Notes under the pieces: model-generated
What the model was told of the DNA's origin: nothing
Databases searched by the model: none
The model's input: the letters and a program-made list of their open reading frames with translations, nothing else
Assembly (NCBI GenBank): GCA_916700875.1
Contig: CAKAKS010000039.1
Location: 30,013,794 to 30,077,793 of the forward strand
Length of the DNA stretch: 64,000 nucleotides
Reading direction: 5' to 3'
Source: Sebastes aleutianus
Lineage: Eukaryota; Chordata; Actinopteri; Perciformes; Sebastidae
Translations under genes and position numbers: made by a program
Shown here: piece by piece, positions 11,331 through 24,283 of the stretch
Layout of the letters: the number at the start of each line of letters is the position of its first letter
Position numbering within the stretch: position 1 is the first letter of the stretch

Positions 11331-14300
11331 ACTAAGCAAACAAAGGGTTGGAGATCTCGGTTTAATGAACAAAAGAAGAGGAAGTCGCTGGGCCAGCCGC
11401 GCAAAGGGCCGTCGCACCCTGCTCATCCCCCTAAACTCAAAAAATAGTTAAATTAAACAAAAGCAATCAAACTGTACCAGGGATCTGTAGCCCAAAAACA
11501 AAGTAACAAACTAAATGCTGGTAAAAAAAACATCTAAGATTGAAAAAAGGGAAACAATGTAGACAAAAGTCTCCTGAGCGGTGCTGTCAGTGACCATGAC
11601 CCGTTCCTCCACCCTTTTCTTCCATCAGCTCTCCATATCAGGTGCGGTCCTGCTGAAAAAAAAGAAAGTCAGAAGAGCGGGGGAGACCCCAGAGAGAGAG
11701 AGGAACAACAAAACATGCACACAAAACAGTGTGCCCTGCGGCACATGCAGGCCCACACGTAACACAAGGCTATCGCGCTGACAAAATCAGAAATATAAAC
11801 ACCTGGCAAAGTACTCAAAGGCACTTCTGTGGTAGTTGCCGCTACAGTAGGTGTCTTCAGGAGCACATTTTGCTATGATGATAAACACACAGACGGCATC
11901 AATGTTGTGGCTGATAAGAAATTGAGCTTGCACCTTTAGCTACCAGGACCAAGACTTGGATAAATGCAGATGTATTGGTCGTGTCAGTTATGGTGGAAAA
12001 AGTGCACGAACATCTACCTAAATTTGTTTTTAAGGACCTCCACAGTATCTAACTGGTTCCATTTATTTTGCTATGATATGAAAACCATCTTAAATAGCCT
12101 ACTGACCTAACTGATCAATCACAGTGGACATCATGTCTGCTTTTCTCTTAGCAATGACAAGAAAAGGTTCACAGTGATGGATTACGCACCTCAAGGCACT
12201 TTTAAGTAGCATAAATTACATTGTGATACTATACAGTGATGAATGGAATGCAGTGACTGCCTGGAAATTGAGAGATTTGTGGAAATGGGCTAAAATATGC
12301 AATTTTTATTTTTCTCCAAAGAAGCTACTGTGTCACATTACTTTGCTTCAACATCTTCTATAAACTGCAGGTTTGACCTGCAATTACCAATCTCTGTGGT
12401 AGGGTCAAGGCTTTCCAAGCTTCCTACCTCTTCCATCTATTCATGTTGAAGGCTATAAAGAAGGCTCAGTCTGGATGAGATCCTCAACCACCTCTTCAGC
12501 CATGGTTATTCCCTTCTGGTTGAAAAGAGGGGATATGTAACCTTTCCACATGTGTTATCAGTAGGTTTAAATCTGCTTTACTCCAGCAGTTACTGAACAA
12601 CTGTTAATAGTGAGCCAACGTGGTTGTACTCAGTGTGTTCTATAGTAGATTAGTTTTCCGTTTGTTTGTTGTTTGCTCAGTGCTCATGTGTCTTCTTCAA
12701 GTGTTTTAATGACTGCAGGCTATAAAGCAAATTGTCCTTCTGGAACAGAAATTGTTTACTCTCTTCCCTTTTTCATACTATCTCTGTCTTTGCAATCAGA
12801 GCAGCTAACTACATGCACTCGCTGTGAATTCAACCTAATCTGCACCTGACCGCGGCATAAAGGGACCGATAATTGCAGAGAAGCCGACTCTTTGTGTGGC
12901 TGACAAGCCCTAAATTATTAGTTGCAGAATCTTGTCTAGGCTTGTTTTCCTCCTAAGTGGAAGTACAGAGCAGTATGTTTCAATAAGCATGTATGCAGGA
13001 TTGTGAATATGCTCAGAGAATCTCTCTTGAACATCATGAAAAGTCAACACAAAATCATAGAGCAATGGCTATTTTTAAATGGGGGGATTGACGCAGTGGG
13101 AGACTATGCATGGGACATTGTCTGAAATGTGGGGCAGGATCACAAACCATGTTTTGCTGTTGTTATTGTTGTTTGGCATTTTCCCACTTTTCTCCTGATT
13201 TGGACTACTCAGTCTATAATGTCCTGTGCTCCTTATTGCTGGCTAACAGAAGGGTATGTGATCTACAGTTTGTTGTTGCTGAGCAATTCCCTTTGCTACC
13301 TGTAAGTCTAGACCATCTTGTTTAGGGCAGCCGTTCTCACTCCACTCCACTCCACTAGACATAACAAATCATTTCCCCAGTACTAGCTTTACAGTGACAC
13401 TATACCCGCTAACTAGTAGTAGACCAGCCCGTTTTCATTCCCAGGACGTCAAATACTGACAACTGGGAAATACAACACGCTTTTAATTGAGAATTGATGC
13501 AATGGGCCAAATTTAAAAACAAAAACAAAAACTTTGGAAAAAAAAAATAGAAAACAATGTTTTGCAAAATGGGCAGTTATCTAGTCAGTGTCCAAAAGGG
13601 CAGGTGCTTGAGCACCACTTGGGGTCCATCTGTGCACGTGCCTAGATCCATAGATACACAGGCACACAATCACACAGACAGCATGCAGATATCACAAAGA
13701 CGAGAGCAGAAATACTGATGTTTACAGGGCCAGACATAATGTGTAATTATTGCTTTAATATGAATAAACATAATTCTTGTCTGATATTAGCTCTGGCTCA
13801 TTAATAGAGAGGCTGAGTGTTGAACTTTAGGATGGTTGGTAGCATGCGGGCATCCAGAAAAACAGAATTTATTTAGACCAGCAACAAAAAGGAAAAAACA
13901 TAAACCATGTCATTGGGTTTATCGTTTAGGGTTCTCTGCAGACAATTAAAGAGGGAAAAACCTTCCGGTCCACAAAACACTAGCCTTCCTCCATTTCCCT
14001 GGAGAGTGAAAAACACAGGCCAACCAGATTGCTGCATTCTGAGTCTTTTTATACCCTGTCACCTGCTGTCTGTGGCCAATCAGGGAGGAGCTCTGGAATT
14101 AGTGCCACGTACACAGGTGGCATCAATCTCCCCTCATTTGGAGGCAATTGGTAGTAGATTTTAATCAAATGTACCCTCGAAAAAGGAACACGTACGAAGT
14201 AATATTGTTAGTGAAGTAGAGAAACATTCCCTTCTTTGATAATGTTAGTCATTTCCAAATAAGGGAACTGACTAACATTATGGCAGGAAAATCACCCACC

Positions 14301-14510
14301 AAGACATTTTAGAGAGGAATTGCACTCCTTCTTAAATTGTATGGCAGGTCAGGAAGTTAAAGTCTCCCTACAGAAAACATGTGTAAGCAGAGAGACTAAA
14401 CACATGAAGTGAACAAGCTTTTCTCAAACATGACAAATTCATGGCTCATACAAATGTTGAACAGATGAGCTAGAGAAAAGTGCACCTTCCTCTCAGCATA
14501 TAAAACAATA
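11331..14510. other. intergenic sequence, no gene recognised
   Basis: A short TCCACTCCACTCCACT run lies near 13345. A fragment at 13431-13470 (TTTTCATTCCCAGGACGTCA) is related to one at 28812-28875. No coding evidence. Confidence 0.4.
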
Positions 14511-15298
14511 TTAAAGCAGCAGTAGGTAGAAATGGAGCAAATATGATTGAAAAAAGTTTTTTTTATTTAACGGTTACTATATCCTGACAGTAGTACATGA
14601 GACATCTGAAAAAAATCTTGTGCATCTGTGTCCTCCGGTCCTCCGGTGCTCCTAATGGCATCTGCAAGATTTCACAGACCAGAGGAAAACAACCAATCAG
14701 AGCTGATCTGGAGCCTGCCGTCTCTTAGCAGCTGTCAATCACTCGCAAACTCCGAAATATGAATCAGTATTCTGTTACTGTAATGCCTATTTCTCGCTTA
14801 AAATGTTTTCAGAAACATCTTGTAGTGGACTGTTCAGCTGTAAAGAGAGAAAGTTTGTGACCCGGCCGCCATGTTGAGATAAGTTGAGGAAATACCGAGC
14901 ACCGCCCACTAGCTGGAGAAAACTTTCTCATTTTACAGCTAAACAGTACACTACAAGATGTTTACAAAAACATTTGAGGCAAGAAATAAGCATCACAGTA
15001 ATAGAATATTGATTCATATTTGATGAGCGCTGCCTAGTTTGACCGTTTGATCGGAGTTTGTGAGTGATTGATAGCTGCCTCCGCTGAATGAACAGCCAAT
15101 AGGAACGCTCTCTCTCTCTGAAATGATCTGTGATTGGTCAAAGACTCCCGTGACAGTCTAGATTTTTTAAATCCTGAAAACAGAGCCATGAGGAGGTGCA
15201 GAAGTCTAGTTATCTCTCAGAGCATCTTGAATTGCAATATGCTGAAAGGTTATTATGAATTTTTTGCCAAATGATGCCAGAAACATTCTGCCTATACC
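14511..15298 (+). mobile_element. foldback (long inverted repeat) element, copy 1
   Basis: Starts TTAAAGCAGCAGTAGGTAGA, and its right end carries CATTCTGCCTA, the inverse of the family end seen in copy 2. Internal arms at 14729-14856 and 14920-15076 are inverted repeats (for example ATATGAATCA, ATTCTGTTACTG, GAAACATCTTGTAGTG and CAGCTGTAAA against their complements) around a spacer of about 63 bp. The transcript would form a long hairpin. No protein is encoded. The TTAA start suggests TTAA-targeted insertion (piggyBac- or Kolobok-type). Confidence 0.7.
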
Positions 15299-16360
15299 CC
15301 AACTTTAACTCAAGTAAATTACATACTGGGAGTAGAGAAAATAAGCTCTTTGACACTGACCTTAAAGATGTAATGTATATTGTGTCTGATGAAAAGGGAT
15401 ACTTGTAAACCTGATTTTACATTCAAGCATGTCCGCGTGTGCTGCAATAAGGATGTGTGGCACTAAAGCATCACACTCTCTGTTTTCTGTTCTGACAACC
15501 TTGCCTGATAACCGGACTGTGAGAGCCTTATTAATTCACTGATTAGGAGAATTGATCCTTCTACACCACAGCTCTGAATGACAATCCAGCCAGTAAATGA
15601 GCAACCTTCTCCCTGTAGACTGCTCGCTTGATGGAAGTGAGTGTGTGTGCTTCGTACACAGGGATACCATTGTGTTTAGTGCTGGTTTGTCAATCACAGC
15701 TAAGGGCGCTGCAAAGATTATGAGTGTATGAAAGAGAGAAACATATTCAGGGAGGGTCTTCTTCTCCTTCGGTATGATGATGATCACTCTGTATATTTCA
15801 TGAGAGAGGTGTTCTCCATGGCAGCGCCCTGGCAGGTGCACAGCACAGTGAGTCCAATTGATTTGCTTCGGGAGGCACAGTCTGTCACCTGTGCTTTGAC
15901 TCGTCTGCAAATGATATGGCTGGTGAATGGTGGTTGGCATGTTTATAAAAAAAAAGCTCATCTTGAGCCATGAAATACTCAATCACACAATGACAATCTA
16001 ATATTACACTTGATTTCACTGTAGAAATTACAGATGGACACACCACAGTGAAATGACAAACTCATTAATCGGTTACTTCCATATCTTGCTTTATGATGGC
16101 ATACCAAAAGCAGCTGACAAATCTTTGCTCATTTTATTGTTACACGCCTCAGTTAGGCCAAATTATGTGAAATTATGAATTTACCCAAAAAACACTAGAC
16201 CAGGCCACTGAACACATCCGTGAATTGGATTCAATTAAATACAGAAGAAAAAAAATATCTTTGGTGCAAAAGAAGAAGAGCTGGAAATACTGTCATATGG
16301 ATTTTCACATCATTAGCAAGCTCCAAATCTTGTGTATAATCGCAAAACTCAGATCTGAAC
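15299..16360. other. intergenic sequence, no gene recognised
   Basis: The minus frame 15536-15982 (148 codons) and the overlapping plus frame show no domain features and are read as chance. Confidence 0.4.
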
Positions 16361-16898
16361 TTAAAGGTACAGTGTGTTTGGCGGCTTCTAGTGGTGTGGT
16401 TGCAGATTGCAACCAACCAAATACCCCTCTGCTCACTCCTTTATTTCCAAGATTGCGGTAAAGTGAGCTGTCAAGGGCAAAACCGTGGTACGCCATTCGC
16501 CTCGCTCAGAGGCCACCCTTACCAGAATAACACGATATTAAGAACAACGGAAGTCAGATGGCGGCTGGCAGTACCACCGTTTTTCACTCTGCTGCTCACG
16601 TTGCCGCAGTTTCACAAGCATGTCAGAGAACTACGGTGACCTTTATGTAACGTAAAAACACAAAAAGCTCTCTCTAGAGCCAGTGTTTGTTCTGTCCGTT
16701 CTGGGCTACTGTAGAAACATGGCAGAGCAACATGGCATACTCCGTGAAGAAGACCCGCTCCCTGTGTAGATATGAAGCTAATGAAAACACAACAATTCTT
16801 ACTTTCAGGTGATTATACACTAATGAAAACATAGTTCTGAATATTATATTCCATTTCTGCTAATAGATCCCATGAAATGTTACATACTGTCCCCTTAA
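16361..16898 (+). mobile_element. TTAA-bounded MITE, copy 1
   Basis: Bounded by TTAA on both sides, with imperfect terminal inverted repeats: TTAAAGGTACAGTGTGT at the left, and the complement of TTAAGGGGACAGTATGTAA at the right. The interior matches 43885-44256 on the opposite strand (GCCTCGCTCAGAGGCCA, TGGTTGCAGATTGCAACC). No coding capacity. Confidence 0.75.
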
Positions 16899-17133
16899 AT
16901 CCCTGCGATCAATGATTGTCTGTCTACTCTCATCTTAAAATCATAGCAAAATTCTCATGGTTCAGGTCCAGGCAAGAATTCGAAAAACTTATCCACAATT
17001 TTTATTTCAGCGGCAAATTGAATGTGGGTGAAAAGAGATTAGTCATAACTTTAATCAACAAGCTCAACCTTCCTCTTGTATCCACTTCCTTGTTATTGAT
17101 GTGATTATAACAAGGCAAGGTTGAAAAATCTCA

Positions 17134-17749
17134 CAGTGACTACATTTACATGCACAAAACAATTTTGCCCTTATTCTGAAAAAGACAATATTCCTACTAA
17201 GCTGTTTACATGGCTAATGAAAATAAATATTCCACTAATATTTTTGTTTACATGCAGCCATGCATACTTCAATTAACGTAACTGGTGGTGGAATTGTTTG
17301 ACACGGCCTCCCTCTTTCATTCCTTCAACCACCTCCTTGAAAAGGTCGGCATTGCGATATTTGTTGATATCCAGGGCTTTCATAATGTTTAAAGTAGGTG
17401 TGTTTCTGCTTCTGACCAGAAAAGTGGGCTTCTCTTTTGGGCATCTCTGCAAACTGTCAGCTAGTTGGTTTGTGTACAACGCAGTGCTGGCCGTGTGTCG
17501 CAAACTGCCATACAAACCCCAATTGAGACGCATATTCAGAATGCGCAGTATATGTCAAAAGAATGCTCCTAAAAAACAAATAATATCTGCATATCCCACA
17601 TGTCTTAATTGGAAAATGCTCCATACAGAATACGGCCTTATTCAGAATGTCCAAACAGAATATGCTGTTTACATGACCCTTATCAAATTCAGAATATATG
17701 TATTCAGAATAATAGTGGAAAATTAGTGTGCATATAAACTTAGTCAGTG
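17134..17749. mobile_element. 616-bp inverted-repeat element
   Basis: The left end CAGTGACTACATTTACATGC and the right end complement CACTGACTAAGTTTATATGC form imperfect 24-bp terminal inverted repeats. Internally there are repeated TATTCAGAAT/ATTCTGAA and TGTTTACATG motifs. The CAGTG-type ends suggest a non-autonomous hAT element, but flanking 8-mers do not match, so the superfamily is uncertain. Overlapping frames on both strands (17298-17726 +, 17457-17756 -) are not supported as genes. Confidence 0.6.
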
Positions 17750-17939
17750 TATCCATCCCCAGTTATTTTTGTTATTTACAAGGCAGAAAAAACACTTTAA
17801 CAAGTAAGCATATAGTTACTTTTTTGTTCGAAGCCTTAACCCAATAGGAAAGTGATAATTCCATTAAGGTACGATCATTTAAAAAATAAAGCTTGCATGG
17901 TGTAAGCGTCTCTGTGTGTTTAAAGATGATCAAGGTGCT

Positions 17940-18577
17940 TTAAACCTGCAGTAGGCAGAATGTTTTTGGCATCATTGGGCAAAAATTCCATAATAACCTT
18001 TCAGCATATTGTAATTCAAATGTTCTGTCAATCACTCGTGAACCCCGATCAAACGGTCAAACTAGGCACCGCTGATCAAATATGAATCAATATTCTGTTA
18101 CTGTAATGCCTATTTCTCGAATGAAATGTTTTCAGAAACATCTTGTAATTAACTGTTTAGCTGTAAAATGAGAAAGTTTGCTCTGGCTGGTGGGCAGTGC
18201 TTGGTATTTCCTCAACTGATCTTGACATTGCAGCCGGGTCACAAAGTTCTCACTTTTACGCAAGAAATAGGCATTACAGTAACAAAATATTAATTCATAT
18301 TTGATCTGACTGCCTAGTTTGACCCTATGATAAGAGTTTTCGAGTGATTGACAGCTGCTCAGAGACGGCAAGGCTCCAGCTTGGTTCTGACTGGTTGTTT
18401 TCCTCCGGTCTGTGAAATCTTGCAGATGCAAGATCAGGAGCACTAGAGCACACAGAGGCACATGATTTTTTTTTCCGATTACCTGTCTCTTGCACTTCTG
18501 TCAGGATATAGTGACCATTTTATAAAAATAACTTTTTTTAATCATATTTGCTCCAATTCTACCTACTGCAGCTTTAA
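17940..18577 (-). mobile_element. foldback element, copy 2 (inverted relative to copy 1)
   Basis: Flanked by TTAA at 17940 and 18574. The ends are CCTGCAGTAGGCAGAATG and the complement of GCTGCAGTAGGTAGAAT. Its right half corresponds to the left half of copy 1 on the other strand. Arms at 18025-18180 and 18241-18356 are inverted repeats, but the right arm lacks the segment pairing with the AAACATCTTGTA region, so the hairpin is shortened. Confidence 0.72.
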
Positions 18578-19779
18578 GATCTCAACCTACATGCACAATA
18601 GCAGTAAATATTCCACTTTAGGGTCAGCATTACATATTGCTGCACATTGCACTATACTAGGAATTTCAGATTACTTAGCACATATTTAGAGTGGCCGAGA
18701 GAACTCAATGCAATGCAAGATGGGCAAACGCAAGCCAATGCAGAGAACATCTTTGATAACACATAAGTCATACTTTCTTACACATAAATAATGCACAAGC
18801 AAATTGAGAAACATGATTTGTCTTGCTTTCAACGATACAGTATCAGAGGGTTTGTGTATTTTGTGTGCAAGTAGTGGAGTTTGACTCCTTTGAGAGTCCA
18901 TCTTGGTACACAGCACCCCACAATCAAACACTCCCAATGAAAAGGCTAGTGCAGCAAGTGTTGGAAAGTAGAAAATACTCCAGAAGAGACTTCTTAATGA
19001 GTGGGATGGAGAAAGATCAATACCCTTTCCACTTGTGTCTTTCTCCAGCACATTCATTATCTGTACATCATTTGGTGGTGCCAATGACTTGACTGATGAG
19101 AACACGACTAAAAGTATAAAGCCCCATGAGCATCTGCTATATGCTGCGATGTTAATTACACATTACAGAAATGTTGGACAAATCCACTGATGAGTTGGCT
19201 ATTTGTAGAGCTTTACCAGTGGCAGGGTTATAATTGTAAAGAAAATCAAATACAAAACAATATGATTTCTCTCTTGAGTATCATCAATTTCCACACTAAA
19301 TTCCATAGAAAGGTTTTCAACACCTTGTCGATGACTAAAGAGTTGGTCAGGCTGGAAGGGTTCAAGAAACCAGGAAACAGGCAAAAAGGCTTGAATGCAA
19401 GGAAGACTCGGTAGAGAATCTGTTAAGGATCAGGTGACAATGTGCTGGTTTGTATACTAAGAGACTAATTTGGGAAGTAAATGGGTGTGGGAATCAGGTG
19501 GTTGATCCAGCGGAAGCACACCGATGCCTTGTTTCAGAATCACAATCCGGATTATTGCCAAGTAGGTTTTCACATACAAGGAACTTGCTTTGGTGTATTG
19601 GTGCATAACATAAGCTTAATAAGGGAAAATTAAATTAAAAATAAAAGTAAGTAAAATCAAGAAGCATAAATATGGACTAGAAGAAAATTACAATAAAAAT
19701 CCCCCCAAAAATCATATAAAAAATGTACAATATATCTGAATTAAAATGAAAGCTGTATTTATAAAGCTTCCAGGTATGC
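18578..19779. other. intergenic sequence, no gene recognised
   Basis: Frames at 18686-19105 (-) and 18823-19092 (+) overlap on opposite strands and show no recognisable family. Confidence 0.4.
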
Positions 19780-19780
19780 T

Positions 19781-19853
<73 letters not shown>
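19780..19853. repeat. (GT)n microsatellite
   Basis: About 36 GT units with one early interruption. Confidence 0.97.
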
Positions 19854-19854
<1 letters not shown>

Positions 19855-19949
19855 TTGTCACGAAGGACAAGACGCGTGTGATTATTTAATAAAATAAGGC
19901 AAACAATCTCTCTGACATGTATATAGGTCCAGTTTGTGCTAAGTATACC

Positions 19950-19988
19950 TTCTTCTTTCTTTCTTTCTTCTTCTTCTTCTTCTTCTTC
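19950..19988. repeat. (TTTC)n(TTC)n microsatellite
   Basis: Pyrimidine tract of TTTC then TTC units; the minus frame gives a Lys/Glu artefact. Confidence 0.9.
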
Positions 19989-20766
19989 CAAAGTTTTAAA
20001 TAAAAATAGAAATAAATATCACTTTGAAACTGCACAACATTCAAGAGGCAGCAGCATGCAGTAACAAGTTTGGAAAACATGCCTTGACTCATCTCATCTC
20101 TTCTCATTTCTTCATCTTTTCCCACTCTGAGTGCTTATTTGGACACTTGAAAATGGAAAGAAAAAATCATCTGATTGGAGTGTTGTGATTGTGGGATCTG
20201 TAATGTGTGGGACTGTGGGATGTGGGATAATGAGAAACATGAGAGTAAACAAAGAGTTGTGGCCATGCATGCAAAAGTGCACACGAGTGAGACTTTATGA
20301 ATGGATGTCTAATCATCCTAAGATGCCTTGATTTATCTCCCCCCCCATTTGGAATGCTTTATGGTCATAAAGCTAATTTATTCTGGACTATAACAATAGT
20401 TTATCGCAACGAGGCCGTGCTCAGTCACTCGTTGGCTACTTACCATCTGCTCCAGCTCCCCGGGCCGGCTCTGGATCGATGGTTGTAAATATCTTCAGTA
20501 AGGTGTAGTTTTATTTCAGGATGTGGTGTGAAAAATATAAAAAGGTGAATTTGTTTAAGTGAACACAATGTTCTTCAGCATAAAGACAAAAGTTTACAAG
20601 CTATAGAGGCACTTTTAGTTTCTTGTACACAATATGAGTCCAGCTGTAACACTCTGCAGACAACAATTACTGTAACAATGGCTTGCATTAGCAATGACTG
20701 TTAATAATGTTGTACAAAAGTGCAATCCTCGACACTGTAAGGGGTCTGGTTAAGCCAGAGATAACC

Positions 20767-20805
20767 TTTATCCCACTGTGAAATTTTTTTTCACAGTGGG
20801 ATAAA
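20767..20805. repeat. perfect 17-bp inverted repeat with a T5 loop
   Basis: TTTATCCCACTGTGAAA, five T, then TTTCACAGTGGGATAAA. A third, inexact copy of the motif (CACTGTGAAGAAATGTTCACGGTGGGATAA) follows at about 20828-20860. It would form a stable DNA cruciform or RNA hairpin. No function is assigned. Confidence 0.9.
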
Positions 20806-21175
20806 TCACTCATTCACACATCATTCACTGTGAAGAAATGTTCACGGTGGGATAAAGTGGGATTTGCAGCAAGAACAGACCCAGAGCCACTTGGATATTT
20901 CTCCTCAGATAGTAGAAAAAATGCCACCCTGTGTGGATGACTTTAATGTGAGCGACATGGGGGTCCTTACACACAGTGGCACCAATTATACGCAATTATT
21001 TTTTTCAAAAGGTGGCAAAGGAATATAAATATTCCGTCAATCAGTGTCATTTGTTTGAATTAAAAAACTAACATTGGATCTATATTTAATGAAATTGTAA
21101 TCTACATGTCTTTTATGAGCACCTGTACATAGCCAGGTACAAATATGGCCTCTTCCAGACAGTGAATTGTTGAAC

Positions 21176-21683
21176 GTGTCCTCATACAACGGTTCGTATG
21201 ATATCTTCCGAAAAAGTTATTTGCCATTTTCGTGCGTTTTCCTACAAATGTCCAGCAACACGTGACGCCCGTGTCAGTTTCCACTCCAGTCTGTTCAGAT
21301 ATTCCATCTTCACAGGAAACAACTTGGTTAGGTTTAAGTAACAAAACTACTTAGTTAGGTTTAGGCAACAAAATGACTACTTAGGTTTAGGAAAAGATTG
21401 GGGTTTTGGTTAGAATAACTCCAGAAGTGGCGTAACTTGAGTATGGAAGTTACGTGACGAATAAATAAATGTTGACTTTTGGTTTCACACGGGGTACGAA
21501 CGCTGTTTTTTTGACCCATCCATCCACCACAACCTCCTTGCTACACAGCATTTGTCCCTTTTTATACTTCCTGGTTCACATTTATGTGGATTACATATAA
21601 ATTGATTTTGTTGGGATATACTGTATATGAATTACATTGTATTATTTTTCGTAGGTATAGCTACGAACGGTGTATGAGAACAG
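21176..21683. mobile_element. inverted-repeat element carrying the GGTTTAGG module
   Basis: The left end (CCTCATACAACGGTTCGTAT...CGAAAAAGTTATT) is the imperfect inverse of the right end (AATTATTTTTCGTAGG...CTACGAACGGTGTATGAGAA at 21640-21680). Between them, 21330-21440 carries repeated AACAAAACTACTTAGTTAGG and TTTAGGAAAAGATT motifs. The left part is shared with 26787-26880. Non-coding. Confidence 0.65.
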
Positions 21684-22108
21684 ACCACCCACCCATATAT
21701 GATTGGTGCGCATCACATTCCGAAACCATGAGCTGCTGTAACAGCCTCCACTCTCTGGAAAAGAGCCTCACAAGAGCATTAGTGAGGCTGGCCACTGTTG
21801 TTGAGCGACGAGGTCTGGCTCACAGTTGAAGTTCTAATTCATCCTAAAGGTGTCGGATGGGGTTTGAGGTCAGGGCAAGCCAATCCAACCCTGTCATCCA
21901 GAAATGACTAATTTGTTTTGTGAAATGCATTTTGAAGGGAATGTAATTGCTGTCTGCAAATCTGTTCACTGCCAATGTTTTTTCCAGTCAAGGAAGTGTT
22001 ATGTCCTTGTACTGCACAGAAATCGTAGGGAGGTGGTCAGGGTTGATCATGGTCATACAAAGTGAGGACCTGGACACTGGAGACCACGGTTTGCATCCTT
22101 GGTCCAGA

Positions 22109-22395
22109 CTGAAATATCTTGACAACTATTGGATGGATTGCCCAACATTTTGTACGGACAGTCATGGCCCCCAGATGATGTATCATGTACTTTGGTGATC
22201 CCATGACTTTTCCTCTATAGGGCCACCAGCAGGTTGATATTTGTGTGTTTTAGTGAAATGTCTCAACAGCTATTGGATGGATTGCCATGAAATTTGGTAC
22301 TGTCATTCATGCCCAACCCAAGAAGAATTATAAAACTTTAGCAATCACCTGACGTTTCATCTAGCACCATCATCATCATCAAAACTTTACTTTAT
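22109..22395. repeat. tandem units of about 145 bp, partial
   Basis: ACTATTGGATGGATTGCCCA (22122) and GCTATTGGATGGATTGCCAT (22269) start two units. GTACTTTGGTGATCCCATGA with GGGCCACCAGCAGG, and CAATCACCTGACGTTTCATC with TAGCACCATCATC, are their matching later parts. It resembles a widespread teleost repeat. Confidence 0.65.
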
Positions 22396-24199
22396 ATAAT
22401 ATTGTGGTTTATGATGAAATACCTGCAAAAAATGACAATACTATCATGCTTTGAGTGCCTAAACACAAATGTAAAAACATTGCTACAAGTGGATATTTTA
22501 TTGCTACTGGCAGTTATTTTAGGGGAAACAAACAAAATATGTTAAAGTGTTGGAGATTTTGCAGATACACGTTAAAAATGTTTCTTCATTACGTATTTCA
22601 GGAAGACAGGGTTAGTCAAGTTTTTAAACACCAAATCTCGGAACCCATCGGCTGTCAGCCTGATGACGGATAAGCCTCTGGGGTCAAGGGGCTATATTTC
22701 TGTGGTTCTGGTGTAGCCAGTGGATATTGTGTACGACCGGATTGTTTCAAAAGTAGCTAGTTTAAAAGCTAATTTTAAACCAATAAAAAGTTAAATCATC
22801 CTCAGAGGAAGGCTGGTGAGTTCCGAGGTTGAGATTTCGGCCAATGCGTTCGACCTCTTTTGCTCTCCACACGGACTGTTTACCTGCATTCAACCAAAAC
22901 CTGCTTGAACGTGATTGGCCAATACTACTCGGACTACAAACGGAAACCAGAACGCTTCCGATGCCAAAATCTTGCCCCGTTGCCTACAGATTCTACATGT
23001 GAATGCAGACTCTGTTTATAGATTACCAAACACCAAATTCGGAAAGCCATTTTCTTTTTAACCATGATTTCTGTGCAGGCATTGTCATGATGAAACAGCA
23101 AAGTCTGTCCTAATCTGTTGCCACAAAGTTGGAACAAAGTAGCCTAGATCAATCTATGGAAAATAGAACCTATGTTAACTGACAGTTTTTTTTTGTTGTT
23201 GTTATTTTTTTACAATATACAGTAGTCTAATTTTGGGTCTGTCCTTTGCGCTGCTTGTTTTTTGAATGTGAATATGCTATAGATCACTAAACCATATGCA
23301 ATGTACATTAAAAAACTTCAGATTTGTGTATTTATTTGATCTAACAATAGACATAACTCTATAGTCTGACAGGTTCCCAACCCTGTGTTACAACACAACA
23401 AGCTCACATTAGTGAATATTTCACATTCACTTCATTGAACAAGGTTTTTTTTATATCCCCAGATGTTAGAGTACATGGAATCCTTTGTTTGTTGTGTTGC
23501 CTCCGGTTCAAAGCTTGTAGTTTCAACTCTTGTTTTCCCCAGGCAAAAAGAACTGTTGTGTGGCATCCGGATGTCAGGTTCAGTGATCCAGTCGTCTTTT
23601 TCTCGGGAAACATGGCGTCTGCCTCGCTTCCCTCTGTCGGTCACGTCTATTGCGTGTGAAGGGGAGACAGAGTAGGAGAAAAAGAGAGAACATTTATAGA
23701 GGGAGTTACGCAAGGAATACCCTCACATCTGCAGTGTGATCTACAGGGAAGAGAGTGGGTTCCCGGGTGTAGGCCTCTGGAGATGGAAGAGAGCTCAGGC
23801 CTGGGGCTCTTTACTGTGGCTTCCACTTGTAGAGGTTGTTTCAAAAAGAAGAGGACCCTCTCCCCCATTGCAAAAAAAGAAGGTGGGGGTGAACACTGGC
23901 TGTGTTTTTCTTCCTCTCTTTCTGCCTCTTTGCCTTTCAGTTAAAGTTAGTTGCTCAGATGTTTCAGATGAAAGATTGCTCACTCTGGTATGAACACTTC
24001 TACCCCATCTAGTGGCAATATTTCTCTGGGAGGGTGAGCTAGAGACCATACTGTATACTGTGTTACGAGTGGTTTACACTTACACACTAATGAGATATCT
24101 GGTCTGACTCACGTTCTGGACCTCCCTGAACAGTGCATTCTTCTTGGATAATAACATACTGTACCCTCATCGTGCTAAAAGACTGAGAAAACCATTTTG
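22396..24199. other. intergenic sequence, no gene recognised
   Basis: Several overlapping frames at 23404-24049 occur on both strands without family features. No gene is supported. Confidence 0.4.
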
Positions 24200-24283
24200 C
24201 GTGCGTGTGTGTGTGTGTGTATGTGAGAGAGAGAGAGAGAGAGACAAAGAGAGAGGGAGTGAGAGAGAGAAAGAGAGAGAGAG
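24200..24283. repeat. compound (GT)n(GA)n microsatellite
   Basis: GT units, then GA units with interruptions; the same composition as the array behind exon 1. Confidence 0.9.
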
